A stretch of DNA of 64,000 nt from Verrucomicrobiia bacterium (lineage in GTDB: Bacteria > Verrucomicrobiota > Verrucomicrobiia > Limisphaerales > Fontisphaeraceae): the NCBI GenBank assembly GCA_026414565.1, contig JAOAIT010000044.1, forward strand, positions 91,931 to 155,930. The letters are read 5' to 3'. Made by a program: the position numbers and the translations under genes. The first letter of the stretch is position 1. Each line of letters starts with the position of its first letter. The notes below the pieces were generated by a model. The model had not been told where the DNA came from, did not search any database, and saw only the letters and a program-made list of their open reading frames with translations. This document shows, one piece after another, positions 27,001-30,834 of the stretch.

Positions 27001-28702
27001 CCAGGCCGCGCTGCAATGGAGCGCCGATGCCCAGTTCAATGCCGCCAACGCCCTCCTGGCCGGACCGTGGAGTGTGCCCGCTCTGGCGGCCGGCCAGACG
27101 TGGGAACAAACGCTGTCCGTCACGCTGCCAGAGCGGTTGGTGGGGCCGGTGTACCTGGGCTTGAGCGCCGATCGGCGCGGGGTGGTGCCGGAACTGGTGC
27201 GCGAGGACAACCTGGCGGTGCTCCGCTTCGAGGCCACGCTGGCGCCAGACCGTTTCGAGGCGAACGAGTCTCCATCGCAGGCGGCACACCTGGGCGGGTT
27301 GGTGGCCTCGCGCGAATGGAGCGGGTTGACCTTGCATCACTTGGGTGATCAGGACTGGTACCGCTTCCAGCTTGCCCAGACCGGCACGGCGTCTGATCGT
27401 GTCAGCGTCACCCCGCAGGACACTTTGCAACGCCTGCACGTGGCCTTGTATGACGCCGCGGGCGTGCTGCTGCGCCAGTCCGGTGCCGCCGCAGGTGGCG
27501 CGGTAACGCTGTCCCTGCAAAATCTGCCGGCGGGCGATTATTATCTGCGGGTATTGCCCGGTGAGGCGGGCATTACGTACACCCTGAAACTGGAAAGCGC
27601 CGAACGGGCGCTGTCCAACCTGGCAATCGAGGGCCTGGCCCTGCCGGCGGAATTGCGCGCGGGTAACGGCCTTGACCGGGCCACGGTGGTGGTGTCCAAC
27701 TACGGCGCAGCGCCCGCCCGCTCGTTCGGCGTGGCGGTCATCCTGGTGGACGGTGGCACTGAATATGAACTGGCGCGCACGACGGTGGACATTCTGGCGG
27801 CGGGGCAGACGGCAGAACTGAACCTGCCGCTGCAGGTGAACGGCACATGGAACCTGGGGAGCAACCTGCAACTGCGGGTGGTGGTGGACGATGCGGCGGT
27901 GGTCGCCGAATTGAATGAAGGCGACAACAGGCGCGCCACGAGCATCACCGTTGCCCGCAACCAGGACGCGCAGGAGGTCCAGGAGACCGGCGTGGAGGGC
28001 TGGCTGGATTTGGGGGTGATGCGCGGCGCACAGACCACCACGGGGCGCAACCTGCACAGCCCGCAGGATGTGGATCTGATGCGCTTCCGCCTCCTGGCCA
28101 CGGGAGGCGCGGCGGACGCCATCACTTTGACGTTTAATGCGGCCACCAGCGGGATGACGGCGGTGTTGCTTGACGGCAATATGCAGTTTGTGGCGCTGGC
28201 CAGTGAAGTGACGCCCGGCACGCTGCGGCTCAGCCTCGAAGGCCGCGCGGCAGGGGCCTATTACCTGTTGGTCAATGGCGCCGCGGCGCCGCTGCCCTAC
28301 ACAGTGCAATGGCAGACCCCTAATCCTTCCGGCGCCAACCTGGCGGTGGAGAGTCTGGATGCCAACCGCTATTACGTTAGCGGCAGCCTTTCGGTGACGG
28401 CGCGCTTTGCCAACTTTGGCAATGCCGCTGCCGGGGCATTCAAGATTCGGTATTTCGCCTCCACCGACGCGACGATTGATCCCAATACCGACACGCCGTT
28501 GACCGGCCTGATTTCGGTGGATGGCCTCGCGGCGGGCGCCGCGGCGACGGACACCCGCGAGCTGGATTTAAGCGCGTTGCCGCCGGGCGAGTATTACCTC
28601 GGCATTATCCTGGACCCGGTGGGGGTGCTGACGGAGACCAGCCGGGCGGACAACGTCGGGCGTGTGGCGGTGGAGCGCGTGTCGGCCACAGGGAATCCAT
28701 GA
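2..28702 (+). CDS. Giant multidomain extracellular CARDB/Ig-repeat protein (5' truncated by window edge)
   Basis: The frame is open from the first bases to a TGA at 28700-28702, giving 9566 residues with no N-terminus, so start and signal peptide lie outside the window. Domains in order, with approximate residues: about 30 tandem CARDB units (40-4250), each starting near PDL-V and ending with a TNE-NNN motif; a LamG domain inserted in unit 6 (840-1043); PPC-like and TIG-like segments (4255-4450); a long unassigned region; an NHL/SMP30-like beta-propeller (5143-5393); nine cadherin/He_PIG-like repeats (5613-6487); an RHS/YD-like segment (6683-6960); a type I dockerin-like pair of Ca loops (7066-7122); two BIG2 domains (7217-7397); a TIG domain; a YVTN-like propeller; and alternating PPC and CARDB units to the end. 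No sortase or PEP-CTERM signal is visible at the C-terminus. Surface attachment, adhesion or polysaccharide binding is inferred from these families; no catalytic domain was recognised. Confidence 0.93.
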   Translation: MILPTRGGQYLIFRTDDWEALPETNEANNTLAVPLQINFTPPDLEITNAQITGGTVGPGQTIQISWTLRNTGGNIASTFNDAFYLSNDSVFDANTDTFLTNYFQSQPLATNQSRTYETSLFLPANAMGSYLLVVTDRNNDLPETNENNNVYALPIQLAAADLVVQSVSVTPVVISTTSFTVNYTVRNQGTGATSASYWYDAVYISADNVLDQQNDLLVSTIYIASWNTSLPVAANGTYSKQGTFTLPASAPSGPVYIFVVTDYNNGQPETSDSNNAGSTTATIGAGDLAVTAANVSLAVRQVGSVEGYSWYGVNPQSPFSLKVGEAVVLQTLTTLHRGTAPANVTLTLRNQSGAVVGSWAATQDGSNPNLWRVDGLNFNLAAGEYTLHDSDPSTWVADPYTGRGMALVTFATARRTTSPLQVILGERLSVTWTVTNSTADAITTTSWSDGWYLSNDPVYDTGDTYLEAFSRTGGLGANASYNGSGQLTFTAPAAGTYYLILVTDRSQQVREVNEGNNAGVAIQVQAIAPDLRPTELQMPSVLVLGATVEARWTVINEGVAPLWSYWSDGLYFSRDNQWDYNDYFLTSPTTENWVPLAPNGTYTFTQTFLASASLPLGEGYFILKVNQSGYYGVLESDMTDNFIVRPVTVVAPDLAVTRTAAPATIAWGQSLRITMEVTNQGVHPASSLWYDGLILSENATYESADYTLSTNWRGETLAAGGSYEAVFEFVFSRKVSGSYYLLFMADLYNDQGETNAGNNLVAVPVTILPGPDLVVTQTSGPASGSPDGVIEVGWTVTNRGGAAGGRWQDLVYLSTDTTAGGGDISMGWTDIWAGGWREGQNALLLPSYGGYVSTNLNLNQTTAGGGVTFELWVFPYNNYRSGALLSTNSGNWTYFWALMQNGPTWSLCNGIQEIDTGLPVQVGQWQHLAAVFDPANGVKLYHSAVAQPFVSTQIDFTNDDAALTIGANQGGYQVFEGLVDEVRVWNGVRSAAQIAANRNTVFGSGEAGLVGFWRFEESGGQVAQDASGQGNHGTLVVQYGYSPARVRGLADGYSVTRSMRLPTEAAAGAYHLLFVTNPYGAQPETNENNNLASRPLAIESADLVPQILSAPSTAAGGQNIPLSWRVTNSGSGAANATSWYDRVFLSSDTQWDANDTELYTHYRDNAGGLGAGAAYTVNANVTLPGNAAGAQYLLVVTDFYNFQGETNETNNVASVAIVLNAPDLVIPATGADAPVTPARAVLGDTLTLTWTVQNTGAYPTQVAWYDQIYLSADAALDAADVLLGSFWQGAVLAAGQKMARSGNVFLPETTLLGPGKYLLFVADGGRHQGETDENNNVAAVAIEIAAPDLTIGNLNVPATAALGQTIEVSWTVTSANEAARADWYDHIYFSVNNQLDAADTRLLTVWTGDQTPLAAGQSYTLTRNVTLPATASGTFYLLFVADGSRHQGETNENNNMAVAPITLVAPDLAAERATVPATLISGQEFQLSYRVANVGGAPALAGWLDALYLSTDAIFQPGADVLIEQWSAAERVPLAAGANYSAIRTVRLPGVTAGTYYLILVTDATATQGESNEDNNARASDPVIITVPDLTVTAVSVPASASPNQTITVSWTVANTGTVAAPADWWDGIYLSADDVWDEGDTRLARRDMAALTPLAAGATYTAQAQVTLPALPVGNYYLIIRVDDAGHQGESNEANNTRASTVIRVEAPDLRVTNGLGPAQAAAQQTITVSWTVTNAGPGVASATWRDGIYLSNDNRLTGDDLLVTTFDMSSQSPVAVNGSYTRTEQVTLPAAASALHQYLLVVVDAQQQQGETDETNNYFAISITILPPPDLRLTGATSPATAAVGQWIEVAWTVTNQSSSTAFADWVDRVYLSNDNQWSQDDLLLGSVLVAAQTPLAGGANYSLSAQVRLPMNAVGAKFLIIRVDADNQQVEAEETANNFVVRPITVTDPDLVITASTAPATASWGQRVTIGWTVTNQGTGAAMGTWVDRVYLSADATLDPNTDLLVLEHWAGNAALAAGAAYEVSREVTMPSGLTGEVRFIFVTDARQEQAESNENNNVRVHPGATSFNAADLVVSAAGAPAVLAWGERIAVSWTVTNGGTGQAMASWWDAVYLSLDNVLDSGDTILASVWRSSGTPLNPGASYEVNLGTGGVAAIPAAIGTGARFLIFHTDTGNTQLESDNANNTRVVPVEVRAPNLVFAAGTTLPATLESGKPATLNWTVQNTGTGRATTGWVTVVLLSTDAVPSADDLILGTFSRTEVLDAGATLADTRTVQIPGGLTGSRHLLLVVDHYQNQPESNENDNVLARAVSLSAPDLALSNVAFRSDNANPQVFANGNTLTVEWTTTNTGSAPADRVWGERVVLTKDAFLGNFDDILVGHVTQNTPLAAGASVSRSVSVQLPWGVEGAYTLVIRVDVWNEQPEVNENNNRHDAPLTIVYATPPADLVVETVVGPETALTGAAIAVSWRVVNQGTAATTAARWQDQVYLSADDTFGNDRLLGTFERNGALASGANYGQQVTVILPEDLTAGTYWLFVVTDAANWLNEPGAENNNTTRSLGPVTVALAPVPDLVVASVTSTATAVAGQTATVTWTVRNDGAAATGRAWVDRLYFSSNGQVQGAAYLGEFTRPNDLAPGAVYSVERTVTVPLLADGSYQWLVVTDATGQVFERGGENNNQGVSAAVTLLHPDLEVTTASTVAAAQSGTQITVNWTTRNSGTGVTGGQWVERIYLSTDGTLSGEDVLLGSRERVGALAAGASYNASLPVTLPNGINGAYFLIVQTDATGVIAEGAAYETNNTRASNAVTVTLAPFTDLAVSGVLTQPLVVGDPADLSVTWTVTNVSSQVGPVDTWVDRVVLSRNATLGDNDDLVIGEFTHTGLMPAGTSYTLTRIMTLPPATEGRFTLFVVTDATDVVYEHTNTGPNSASPGHVVDIVPRPYADLRVTSVTASATDTGGGPLNNGDTLTISWSVINAGPADGGNSIGQTSVPEWYDQVWLARNADGSGPLISLRSFSRVGHLAVGASYTRTAEVTLPADASGTYYLVLRTNSNNNVYEFIYGGAANTAVSAALTVTYVPPPAVDLEVTNVVVPTLPVPDGSAIDVTWTVRNNQVDDALGTWTDIIYIAPNGNLSQKIEIGRFTLTQGVGAGRSYTRTENFRLPQHISGVYQVFVHTDGRNELLETNENNNATILEPLTVQLRPRPDLQVTTLTVPETVTAGAVIDVEWVVSNLGTVATPTGGSRWFDGVYLSLNNTWDGGDWLLAWVQNGSALGPGEQYRSTGAYRLPAAVGGPMYILVVADAGGAVDEFPNEGNNVLARPVFVDVTPVPPPDLVVSDVAGPTEAFDGTTITVTYRVTNRGAGVTYPAAWMDALWLTNDKRRPGGPEDILIGTAWHTGALQVGESYVGTITGKLPEHFSGVYELMVYTDSSNAVYELTFDVNLNPDDPNALDNNNFKTAATGPMTVIYTPPADLEVVDVRVPATAVRGERITVTWTVKNNGANATDLDRWADAIYLSTDPVLHDNQGQQWMVFGLLHEGRLDRGQSYTQTATFTLPPGLDAAYVIVETNVEPKKILTEEVLLLREMSELSGRIAERIGDVNNMSMAEVNARLDALTLNDIKYILWGDKKVEKVWEGPFTNNNTRPAACAVLGGWADLAVTNVTVPAGAFSGESLTISWTVTNVGAVPVYRGTERWRDYVYLSPDASFIYNRATALGNVVHTQTATGLLRPGESYTVTHTFTLPPGVSGRQFIYVFSDRDPRKESPDYPWGPVPIDALLSGDLQFPDWPSYIQDRVWEGPPENKRNNVASAQTTVTFREPDLRVLPGSLVIPATANSGQTIDIRWTVENAGTRVTRTDYWVDRVYISTDASLDRYDLMIGEYRRREVLEAGATYTVNTTVRLPDDIQGRFYLLVYIDSPYGPDRNLPWALPYPTAVGAARIEGPSPATEWNLMANVKEFHLEANNITATPVQVTLVNLPDLQVTQVGFDGGPDAGAGHAITGRQFTVTYTVTNLGNGAVPDRQGQWTDHLYLSRDKFLDVRSDHFLGSVDHTGVLNSNGTYTVTATFFVPRGLLGPYYVMVLTDVTSTSKPYGIVYEGANEGNNSSASVAPMIIDQAPPTDLVVDEVTVPATGAASQPVTLTYTVRNATTNNERARGYWADALYLSDDAVWDLGDKLIGRVELEPVPGQPGKFRPIYRDLAPGQSYTGTLTALLPAVLPGQYRVIVRTDIFDDIYEAQNNANNRRASSDTMTVTVPRLQFGRPATGTIAAGQELLFEVEAPYGETMEINLVAADKTAANELYVLYEGLPNSIRYDAAFEGHLWSDQTARVPLTKAGKYYILVRCASAAGPTEVTVSARLLPFGIRTVTPDTGGDSRYVTLEVRGARFAENAILKLVRPQFGEYEPVNYRVVDATRIIGVFDLRNAPHGLYDVVVINPGGQVAVMPYRYLVETAQPLSLTVGMGGPNEIEFGQVGWYGFGVYSLTNVDAPYVHFEFGLPRVVDGAGGYMSWAEWVRAELGDPNFPVGDPLIFRTNLTGAPNVAGVPWASLDSILNLNGQLLASGFTFDFVNRGFMALTFTADVRPEMRDVLKVNPKALKELKEDPLGLYEDLTFKFWIAAAATPMTSTEYIAYQTGVAERYRQAILADPNAPQALLMAAANASQWTTLYLAGLRDAGQLRPEDTPPAVNLLPATSSLMSIITAGLLGVDTQGRIIQAGNLVEFFNLVRKWYGHDATRVGDPNVLPTRQQFDLGLTHETHFEAFWVHGGIFDEGGGPAIQTPNLGSFFGGTGTVSDLVRMVGPTGYGAENFVPTATYLPYQITFRNAADSTQAIKQIQIRQQLDEDLDVRSFQLGDILLGDIQIHIPAERGSFSGDFDFTKELGFVVRVTAGVDVVSRIALWNIVALDPMTGLPPTDPSVGLLKPDVDGSQRGVVSYLIKDWPAYTQGVVHETGLSIDAAARVVFDNGTPLDTNTHTATLDVRAPVTSLTVTDLGVDTQDRRSYRLSFNATDDAGGSGVKDYTIYLALDGGAWQVWQRRTTQREFLYVTPAGATAQFIVLAADNAGNVEEPPGGQVVPAYNPGVNLGNLPTASTLGATVTLPLATPVTTPSTNPLFLQALQQIPAGQSATRPARFATVFEPFVLGVFAWDFASSGANIGPLGMAFAPDGQTVFISGGAGRNQIWKFGPGGGSANVAPWATLPVPVYDMQFDAAGRLWATTGGGPLIEIDPVSGAILGRYGDGITLGLAVHPTSGLIYTAASSGVLIFNPATRQFAGFSSTRVYDLAFAPDGRLYGTTWPDDGKVVRFDARGNAEIFLIPAQPANGLAFGLPGTPLANLLFLNHGGTGALTMVDLVNGRSIDVAQGGVRGDFLAVSPQGRLFVTQGDQVLTFFPRTPPVVVAMTPVNQSRVLPVVNQVTLRFDTEMLDAGAVAGSVTNPAYYSVQRLSDSQPVRITRVVYDAATRSAVVQFEPLAEGAYRVRVSAEVRSALGVAMTAPVTAEFTVLPDLTLMVPPEITNVRLNLQTQTVLFDVRVVNPFGYELLAPYRLYFTGLAGTTAVVVGADGVSDEGVPYVNLSGPATLAAGQATEYRTVRVYNPDGLSFQLLSRVSITAAANAAPVIASTPPTTATRGMPYTYQVAATDAEGGDLIYLLVAGPAGASLHPATGLLAWTPGASAAAVETFEVRVFDARGAAAVQRWTVTVANANQAPFMLPIADVSLTEGALLELAVGATDADNDALSFWAGNLPPGAVFDAQNNILRWQTRGDSAGRYEGVTVYVSDGRVTVSRSFTVVVANLNQPPVIAPMMDRTIAEGQLVSFAVPGSDVDGDALTYTLLNPPLGGELNPVTGVFTWRPAYNQHGVYALNFQVSDGVATANRTVTLTVLNVNGPVYFEPVDRWDILEGQAMSVVLTVVDPDHPMGVGAPLADGSADNDFLRPDLTWSYDTLPAGAEFNPNTGLFRWKPGYQQAGTYNLRFTVTDDGDGTGQPASAMVTLQIRVRDANAPPQIPALANVRLAVGERLVIPVSVTDADGVAGLTLSMGGLPGFGLPAWATFVDLGNGRGTLTVEPTLTQQRGDHTFTLSAMDNGNGDPRAALTAVKSFIVTVVAPNARPQFAHVPTQVVAVVGQTLTLEVTVSDLDEDPLTWSATNLPPGATFAGLTVYGTARLTWTPAAGNMGTHTVTLRVTDSGNGDAARALSDERAVQVVVRAANQAPLLLPIGARTVTEMQTLNFTLRAVDADNDLLTYSVSRLPRGAEFNPVTGVFTWTPSYDQAGAYSLRFAVTDGSASSAEQMVITVTNTNRAPQFVPINDSLALENNLLQFAVLAGDLDGDPLAYSLVGAVVNGQVVNPPRGVTFDAATRMLTWTPGFDQAGVYVLRFSARDPGGLAATADARIEVLNVNQAPVVERMSGHVVRVNQPFQMQVPARDPDTGTVLAYTIEGLPEGATFSASGLLAWTPRPSQAGAYDLRVRVSDGELEAFGNLRLVVSETPIPPALTIEMTPSFAVTPGQAVFIHALAGGIADLAAVTIAVDGQAMALDAFGRARFVPAQPGQYTITATARDVDGQTASATAFLKVRDPQDTTAPVARLLLPLGAVVISEPTDLFGLVRDANLDRWTLELLLPGLNLPPVLLASGRQGVEEGWLARLDPGHFLNGAYELRLTVRDISGARTEASRWIEIRSEKEDILARTENDVTVSLGGLTFVLQRYYNSLAGGWSGSFGVGWSAPLLETFVMLNVASTGAESQGLFNGLRPDTRVVMRLPDGRMGGFTFAPIRQQQGGVVWYEPAWVPDAGVNWQLTTPGALLELAGGVFYQRGTGLPYHPANPLLGAVAWQFTDVAGRLYQYNAQGQLRGVVVGNQRLEVTQAGIFAPNGERLAFQRDAAGRITALTLPDGSQVLYTYDTAGRLATVNSLAGGERRWYGYETASGLLNVVIAPTGQASLMFEYGERGLINRAVILSGVATSLREALAAPFTGNLAAGQTRYFALLVNPTELASSATGTLLLGASLAGAGPLAPALPQVAAGLPEAAQVTSSLARALYTVRQPGPVVVAISAANGAAGSYTLGFTLPGDLNADGLVNGADSVLLAAAFGTQSGQPNYTLAADADRDGRVDAWDRYYLERNFGFAANRPPTAQAATATTYAGIGVSVNLGRYSSDADGNRLYYRLTNVTHGTAVLGGDGQTVYFIPAAGYTGTGAGFDFVADDGAARSAAGRVSIQLSNATLEALVIRAVDGVLNLPRNGAGRLAVYARFSDGNVVSAPPGFVQWESLNPAVAMVDQTGAVWGRAEGAATIRATRAGTTLAAAAAVMVGAVEMPAQVEIYPGAYVLPAGGTRAILVNARTASGSLVDWSPASTGTTYTSGNTAVVTVSADGLVTAVGLGTTTVTVIHEGVRRELAFTVATTVPSGSVVGSAGGIVQNADQISVAVPPGAYVAGAISVTTLNQSQLGLGLPAGFNFIRALNLGLPTGAPGQALGLSVPTGLAAGESLYVFRLGTMLMADGTTQTAWELVDTAVVGADGRAQTTSPPYAGVQASSQFLFARNDQVRWFRLTEYYDNSNIEVITSGAEGQRAYFVRPNAFYGGLYPLPANAVAIRVWRFAADGSARDAQGNATVGTAVVELPPVGGVFVTHVAVPDPNFTEQIPYINGAQIAWVPNAGGVVTGTVTIQGQNFGTNKNDLTIIFIRDSLFRLANFDAGGYLPGDFYRVDGSQLTAVTDNTITLALPNIPGLARYSILVERKFEVWQWQGGRDPQRAYVTKRSPFDQKPTVAPPSYVWVANNSTNTVTVINPLAANGPAVVLNIPVGRGPTGVAVTNDGLLALVVNTTDATVSFIDTITLREIDLDPNDSEPLTRLKLPRGGLPWDIAIHPGQTEQRAFIADRAGPYVYEISTRLPGSSGLYHAYTVHRIEAPVPLSGLTGITVTGTAQSATHYLVVTSPGRAPYYGGDLVVEPGYLFAARLPLYSQQALKFQSLMLGAKPFGVEPGRTPTEVGVAIRARDPVGLTMVNLETMSITRTVGMDFSPAWQIRRQYDRSVDATVNNVYLGVYSAFLDPGFQNQLVLALGRQWDASKYFDINNIEDVIFVRVGGRDYALVLGNCTFNGTDDFTRDPFLGHGSNIGIVRDPFTAQAKLIAATREVPRAWADQLTLDPYGLYVMATFKGVNEVHYYAVNELIAAAEAMAADVGDNIRTSVDVYADQKGLRLTRGVVRNAWLGKPTGIASSPATATELLALNMAYYPRYEASGGRPALVIEYLLYGKPLDPRQTPLRLTVYSMRTAQYEDGTFIPDSSTYSALLTNDVYYQPGRHSYVLQLPAELPVANNVWYVARLDSGNVVAELDENNNDVAVQVRSGALVAAYDGNPDLAVFGTYIQGEAFNNKFTLSLHAEVARNAGTVSIFLGGKAVPLVSQGNGVYEFTLAMETLVAGRTPLRYTVLDRQARTLVDETTFIEVLPVPQWMAPVQTPARQRSIAWDATLNGGLGGYWFFAADYPLSYTTTISPNAPSFLANRTMAFGLGAHLWMAIGLDGKVIWQDAGPSLYVTILDFQVMDANLPGSMFFSLLPEGLEEITFTGRSLENHPIASWLMTLIPAMKVSETKFGDLSGLAGLLERGAKTEGVTESTGVWDLFRRGASDYSSTEEARQRLGQWQEPVDDEAQWEKSLTIKHKPFKLNERLELTEGELSVSFSWSLKLLSVEMSWPLYGLPKVGAINAVMEIEGQLGFSLGGEIKVANGDLSVTPVKFTAEVTGTVSAGVKAEVLGVGAKLVLSAELKASLEYAPFNTPRFKITFPFELKYTTSYDVLITSGDIKRLSGTLLKTEDLLQFPYGFQWMPADGLVAEDLARNDTFGRAAPLGVLNGDTQSRPELHALLSALRLANPADADYFSFRTLAAGGEDDAVTLNFAMSNPNVRAMLLDGAGTPVALMTMTNATTGRLSLRGLPAGLYVLYVQSGESLGLNYGLRVQAPVVAGPALVAELTTSNNGLVLPGQAIPLTLRITNYGQSAAPASQAALQWSADAQFNAANALLAGPWSVPALAAGQTWEQTLSVTLPERLVGPVYLGLSADRRGVVPELVREDNLAVLRFEATLAPDRFEANESPSQAAHLGGLVASREWSGLTLHHLGDQDWYRFQLAQTGTASDRVSVTPQDTLQRLHVALYDAAGVLLRQSGAAAGGAVTLSLQNLPAGDYYLRVLPGEAGITYTLKLESAERALSNLAIEGLALPAELRAGNGLDRATVVVSNYGAAPARSFGVAVILVDGGTEYELARTTVDILAAGQTAELNLPLQVNGTWNLGSNLQLRVVVDDAAVVAELNEGDNRRATSITVARNQDAQEVQETGVEGWLDLGVMRGAQTTTGRNLHSPQDVDLMRFRLLATGGAADAITLTFNAATSGMTAVLLDGNMQFVALASEVTPGTLRLSLEGRAAGAYYLLVNGAAAPLPYTVQWQTPNPSGANLAVESLDANRYYVSGSLSVTARFANFGNAAAGAFKIRYFASTDATIDPNTDTPLTGLISVDGLAAGAAATDTRELDLSALPPGEYYLGIILDPVGVLTETSRADNVGRVAVERVSATGNP
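116..12760 (+). repeat. Tandem CARDB-domain coding repeats (about 30 units)
   Basis: The translation shows about thirty consecutive units of roughly 115-150 residues. Each has a [P/A]DL-V start, a W-V-N-G core, a DxVYLS-D strand, a YT-T--LP segment and an ETNE-NN end. Units differ in length because of insertions (LamG near 2521-3130, a helical stretch near 10711-10925). The DNA is diverged between units, so this is old duplication rather than recent expansion. Confidence 0.85.
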
Positions 28703-30816
28703 GGGTGGGCACAACACAAATCCACGTTTGCAAATGGGGCCGTATCCGAGGGGCGGCAGCCCCTTGGGCTGTGCTATGGGCATGGTGCTGGGTGCTTTTG
28801 GCCGGCCCTGCCGCGGGCGGAGTGCTGTTGAATGCGGAGTTTTCGGTGACCAATGCGCAGAGCGCGCTTTATGGGTGGAGCGCCCCCTTCAGTGTGTCCG
28901 TGACCAATGGCCGGGCCATTCTGGTGGAGGATGGAGTGCATCTGCCGGTGCGGCTGCAGCAGCAGTTTGATCTGACTCCCAATGTCACCCAGCTTCGCCT
29001 GACCTTTGAAAACTGGGTGCTGGCCACCAATGCCGTGGGGCAGCCCCCGGATACTTTCCAGATATCTTTGTTGCGCACCAACCTGACGCCATTGGCCGCT
29101 CCGACGGGCCAGCCGGAATCCGCGGCGTTCTTCAGTTACCAGCAAAACGGGCAGGTCTTCTTTGGGCCGGGGGTGACTGTGCCGGGAGCGTCCACCAGCG
29201 GGGTGGTGTGGATGCCGCAATTCCCCCTAACTATTAGTGTCAATCTGACCAATATTACCTCCGCCATCCCCTCCCTGTTGGTGCTGGATTTGGTGGGCTT
29301 CGATCGCCCCGCCAGCCGGGTGGTATTGCGGCAGGTCAGGGTCATCGGCTGGGAGCCGCTGGGCGGGCCGGACACGGCCACCCTGGAGCAGGATTCCGCG
29401 GCCACGCTGCTGTTGCTGACCAACGATATTTCCCGCACCGGCCGGCCGCTGGTGCCTGCTTCGTGGCGGCTGGAGACACCCCCCGGGAATGGCACTGTCC
29501 AGTACAATTCGCAAACGGGCACGGCCCTTTATCAGCCGGCCGCCGGTTATGCAGGTAGTGACAGCTTCACCTACACCATTGCCGATGAAGCCGGACACCG
29601 TTCCGACCCTGTGCTGGTGACCCTCACCATTACGCCGATCTCCCAGGATCCGAAGGATGCATGGCGCCGACAATTTTTCGCTCCTGCGGACCTGGCGAAT
29701 CCCGCGAAGGAGGCCACGGTGTGGGGCGACCAGGCCGATCCGGATGGCGATGGCCGTAATAATTTGCAGGAATACGTGGCGGGGACAGTGCCTACCAATG
29801 GCGCTTCAAAGCTGGAGTTTATCATAGAGCGCCAGGCCGGCGGAACGCGGTTGCGGGTCACGCCCCGCGCTGACGGGCGCATGTACACTGTGCTGGCCAG
29901 CAGCCGTCCGCAGGGGCCTTATACGCCGCTGGTCAATCCCCTGGTGCAAATCAACGGTAATCAACTCCTTATCACTGACCGCGCCGGCGGCGCCGGCCCG
30001 CGGTTTTACCGCCTGCAGCTCATGCTCTGGCCGTCGCCCGAAATGCTGGCGTGGCGGCAGCAGTACTTCTCCGCTGCCGATTTGGGCAATCCCGCCAAAG
30101 AGGCCACCGTATGGGGTGATCAGGCCGATCCGGATGGCGATGGTCGTAATAACCTGCAGGAATACGTGGCGGGCACGGTACCCACCAACGCCGCCTCCCG
30201 GCTGCAATTCAGCATTGAGCGCGGGGCGGGCGTGGTGCGGCTGCGCATTACGCCGCGGGCGGAGGGCCGCACTTACGTGGCGCTGGTCAGCAGCAGTCCG
30301 CTGGGGCCATTTACGCCGCTGGCCAACCCACTCACGCAAATCAGCGGCAACGAGCTGATCATTACGGATACTGCACCCGGCACCGGCCCGCGCTTTTATC
30401 AGGTGCAGGTATTTCTCTCTCCGCCGGCGGGCCTCACCACCTGGCGGCAGCAGTACTTCTCCGCCGCCGATTTGGCCAATCCGGTCAAGGAAGCCACGGT
30501 GTGGGGTGACCAGGCTGATCCGGACGGCGACGGGCGCAGCAACTTGCAGGAGTACGTGGCGGGCACGGTGCCCACCAACGCGGCCTCGCGGCTGGTGTTC
30601 AATGTGGAACGCGCTGCCGGGACGGTGCGGTTGCGCATTTCACCGCGGGCGGAGGGCCGCACTTACACCCTGCTGGTCAGCAGCAGCTTGTTGGGGCCCT
30701 ACACGCCGGTGGCCAACCCGCAGGTGCAAATCAACGGCAGCGAGCTGATTCTGACGGATCCCGCCCCTCCGTCCGCCGGCACTCGTTTCTACCGGCTTGC
30801 CATCAGCATGCCCTGA
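28699..30816 (+). CDS. Secreted protein with Ig-like domain and three Ca-binding-type C-terminal repeats
   Basis: This 705-residue protein starts at an ATG overlapping the giant gene's TGA (ATGA), so the two are probably co-transcribed and translationally coupled. A basic start followed by a hydrophobic, Trp/Ala-rich stretch up to about residue 40 looks like a signal peptide. The middle contains a cadherin-like domain (about residues 225-310, with a GYAGSDSFTYTI motif). The C-terminal half is three 130-residue repeats, each with W-[RQ]-QYF, then ATVWGDQADPDGDG and N-QEYVAGTVPTN. The DPDGDG--N--EY pattern resembles EF-hand or thrombospondin type 3 calcium loops that are common near the C-termini of Verrucomicrobia secreted proteins. 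Function is unknown; a cell-surface partner of the giant protein is an inference from the overlap. Confidence 0.85.
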   Translation: MRVGTTQIHVCKWGRIRGAAAPWAVLWAWCWVLLAGPAAGGVLLNAEFSVTNAQSALYGWSAPFSVSVTNGRAILVEDGVHLPVRLQQQFDLTPNVTQLRLTFENWVLATNAVGQPPDTFQISLLRTNLTPLAAPTGQPESAAFFSYQQNGQVFFGPGVTVPGASTSGVVWMPQFPLTISVNLTNITSAIPSLLVLDLVGFDRPASRVVLRQVRVIGWEPLGGPDTATLEQDSAATLLLLTNDISRTGRPLVPASWRLETPPGNGTVQYNSQTGTALYQPAAGYAGSDSFTYTIADEAGHRSDPVLVTLTITPISQDPKDAWRRQFFAPADLANPAKEATVWGDQADPDGDGRNNLQEYVAGTVPTNGASKLEFIIERQAGGTRLRVTPRADGRMYTVLASSRPQGPYTPLVNPLVQINGNQLLITDRAGGAGPRFYRLQLMLWPSPEMLAWRQQYFSAADLGNPAKEATVWGDQADPDGDGRNNLQEYVAGTVPTNAASRLQFSIERGAGVVRLRITPRAEGRTYVALVSSSPLGPFTPLANPLTQISGNELIITDTAPGTGPRFYQVQVFLSPPAGLTTWRQQYFSAADLANPVKEATVWGDQADPDGDGRSNLQEYVAGTVPTNAASRLVFNVERAAGTVRLRISPRAEGRTYTLLVSSSLLGPYTPVANPQVQINGSELILTDPAPPSAGTRFYRLAISMP
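29662..30813 (+). repeat. Three in-frame 390-nt tandem repeats
   Basis: Units begin at 29662, 30052 and 30442, an exact 390-nt (130-codon) period; the last is slightly shorter. Long stretches are nearly identical at DNA level, especially around GCCACGGTGTGGGG and GATCCGGATGGCGATGG, suggesting fairly recent duplication or gene conversion within the gene. Confidence 0.9.
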
Positions 30817-30834
30817 GTGCCGGGCGGTGATGGA

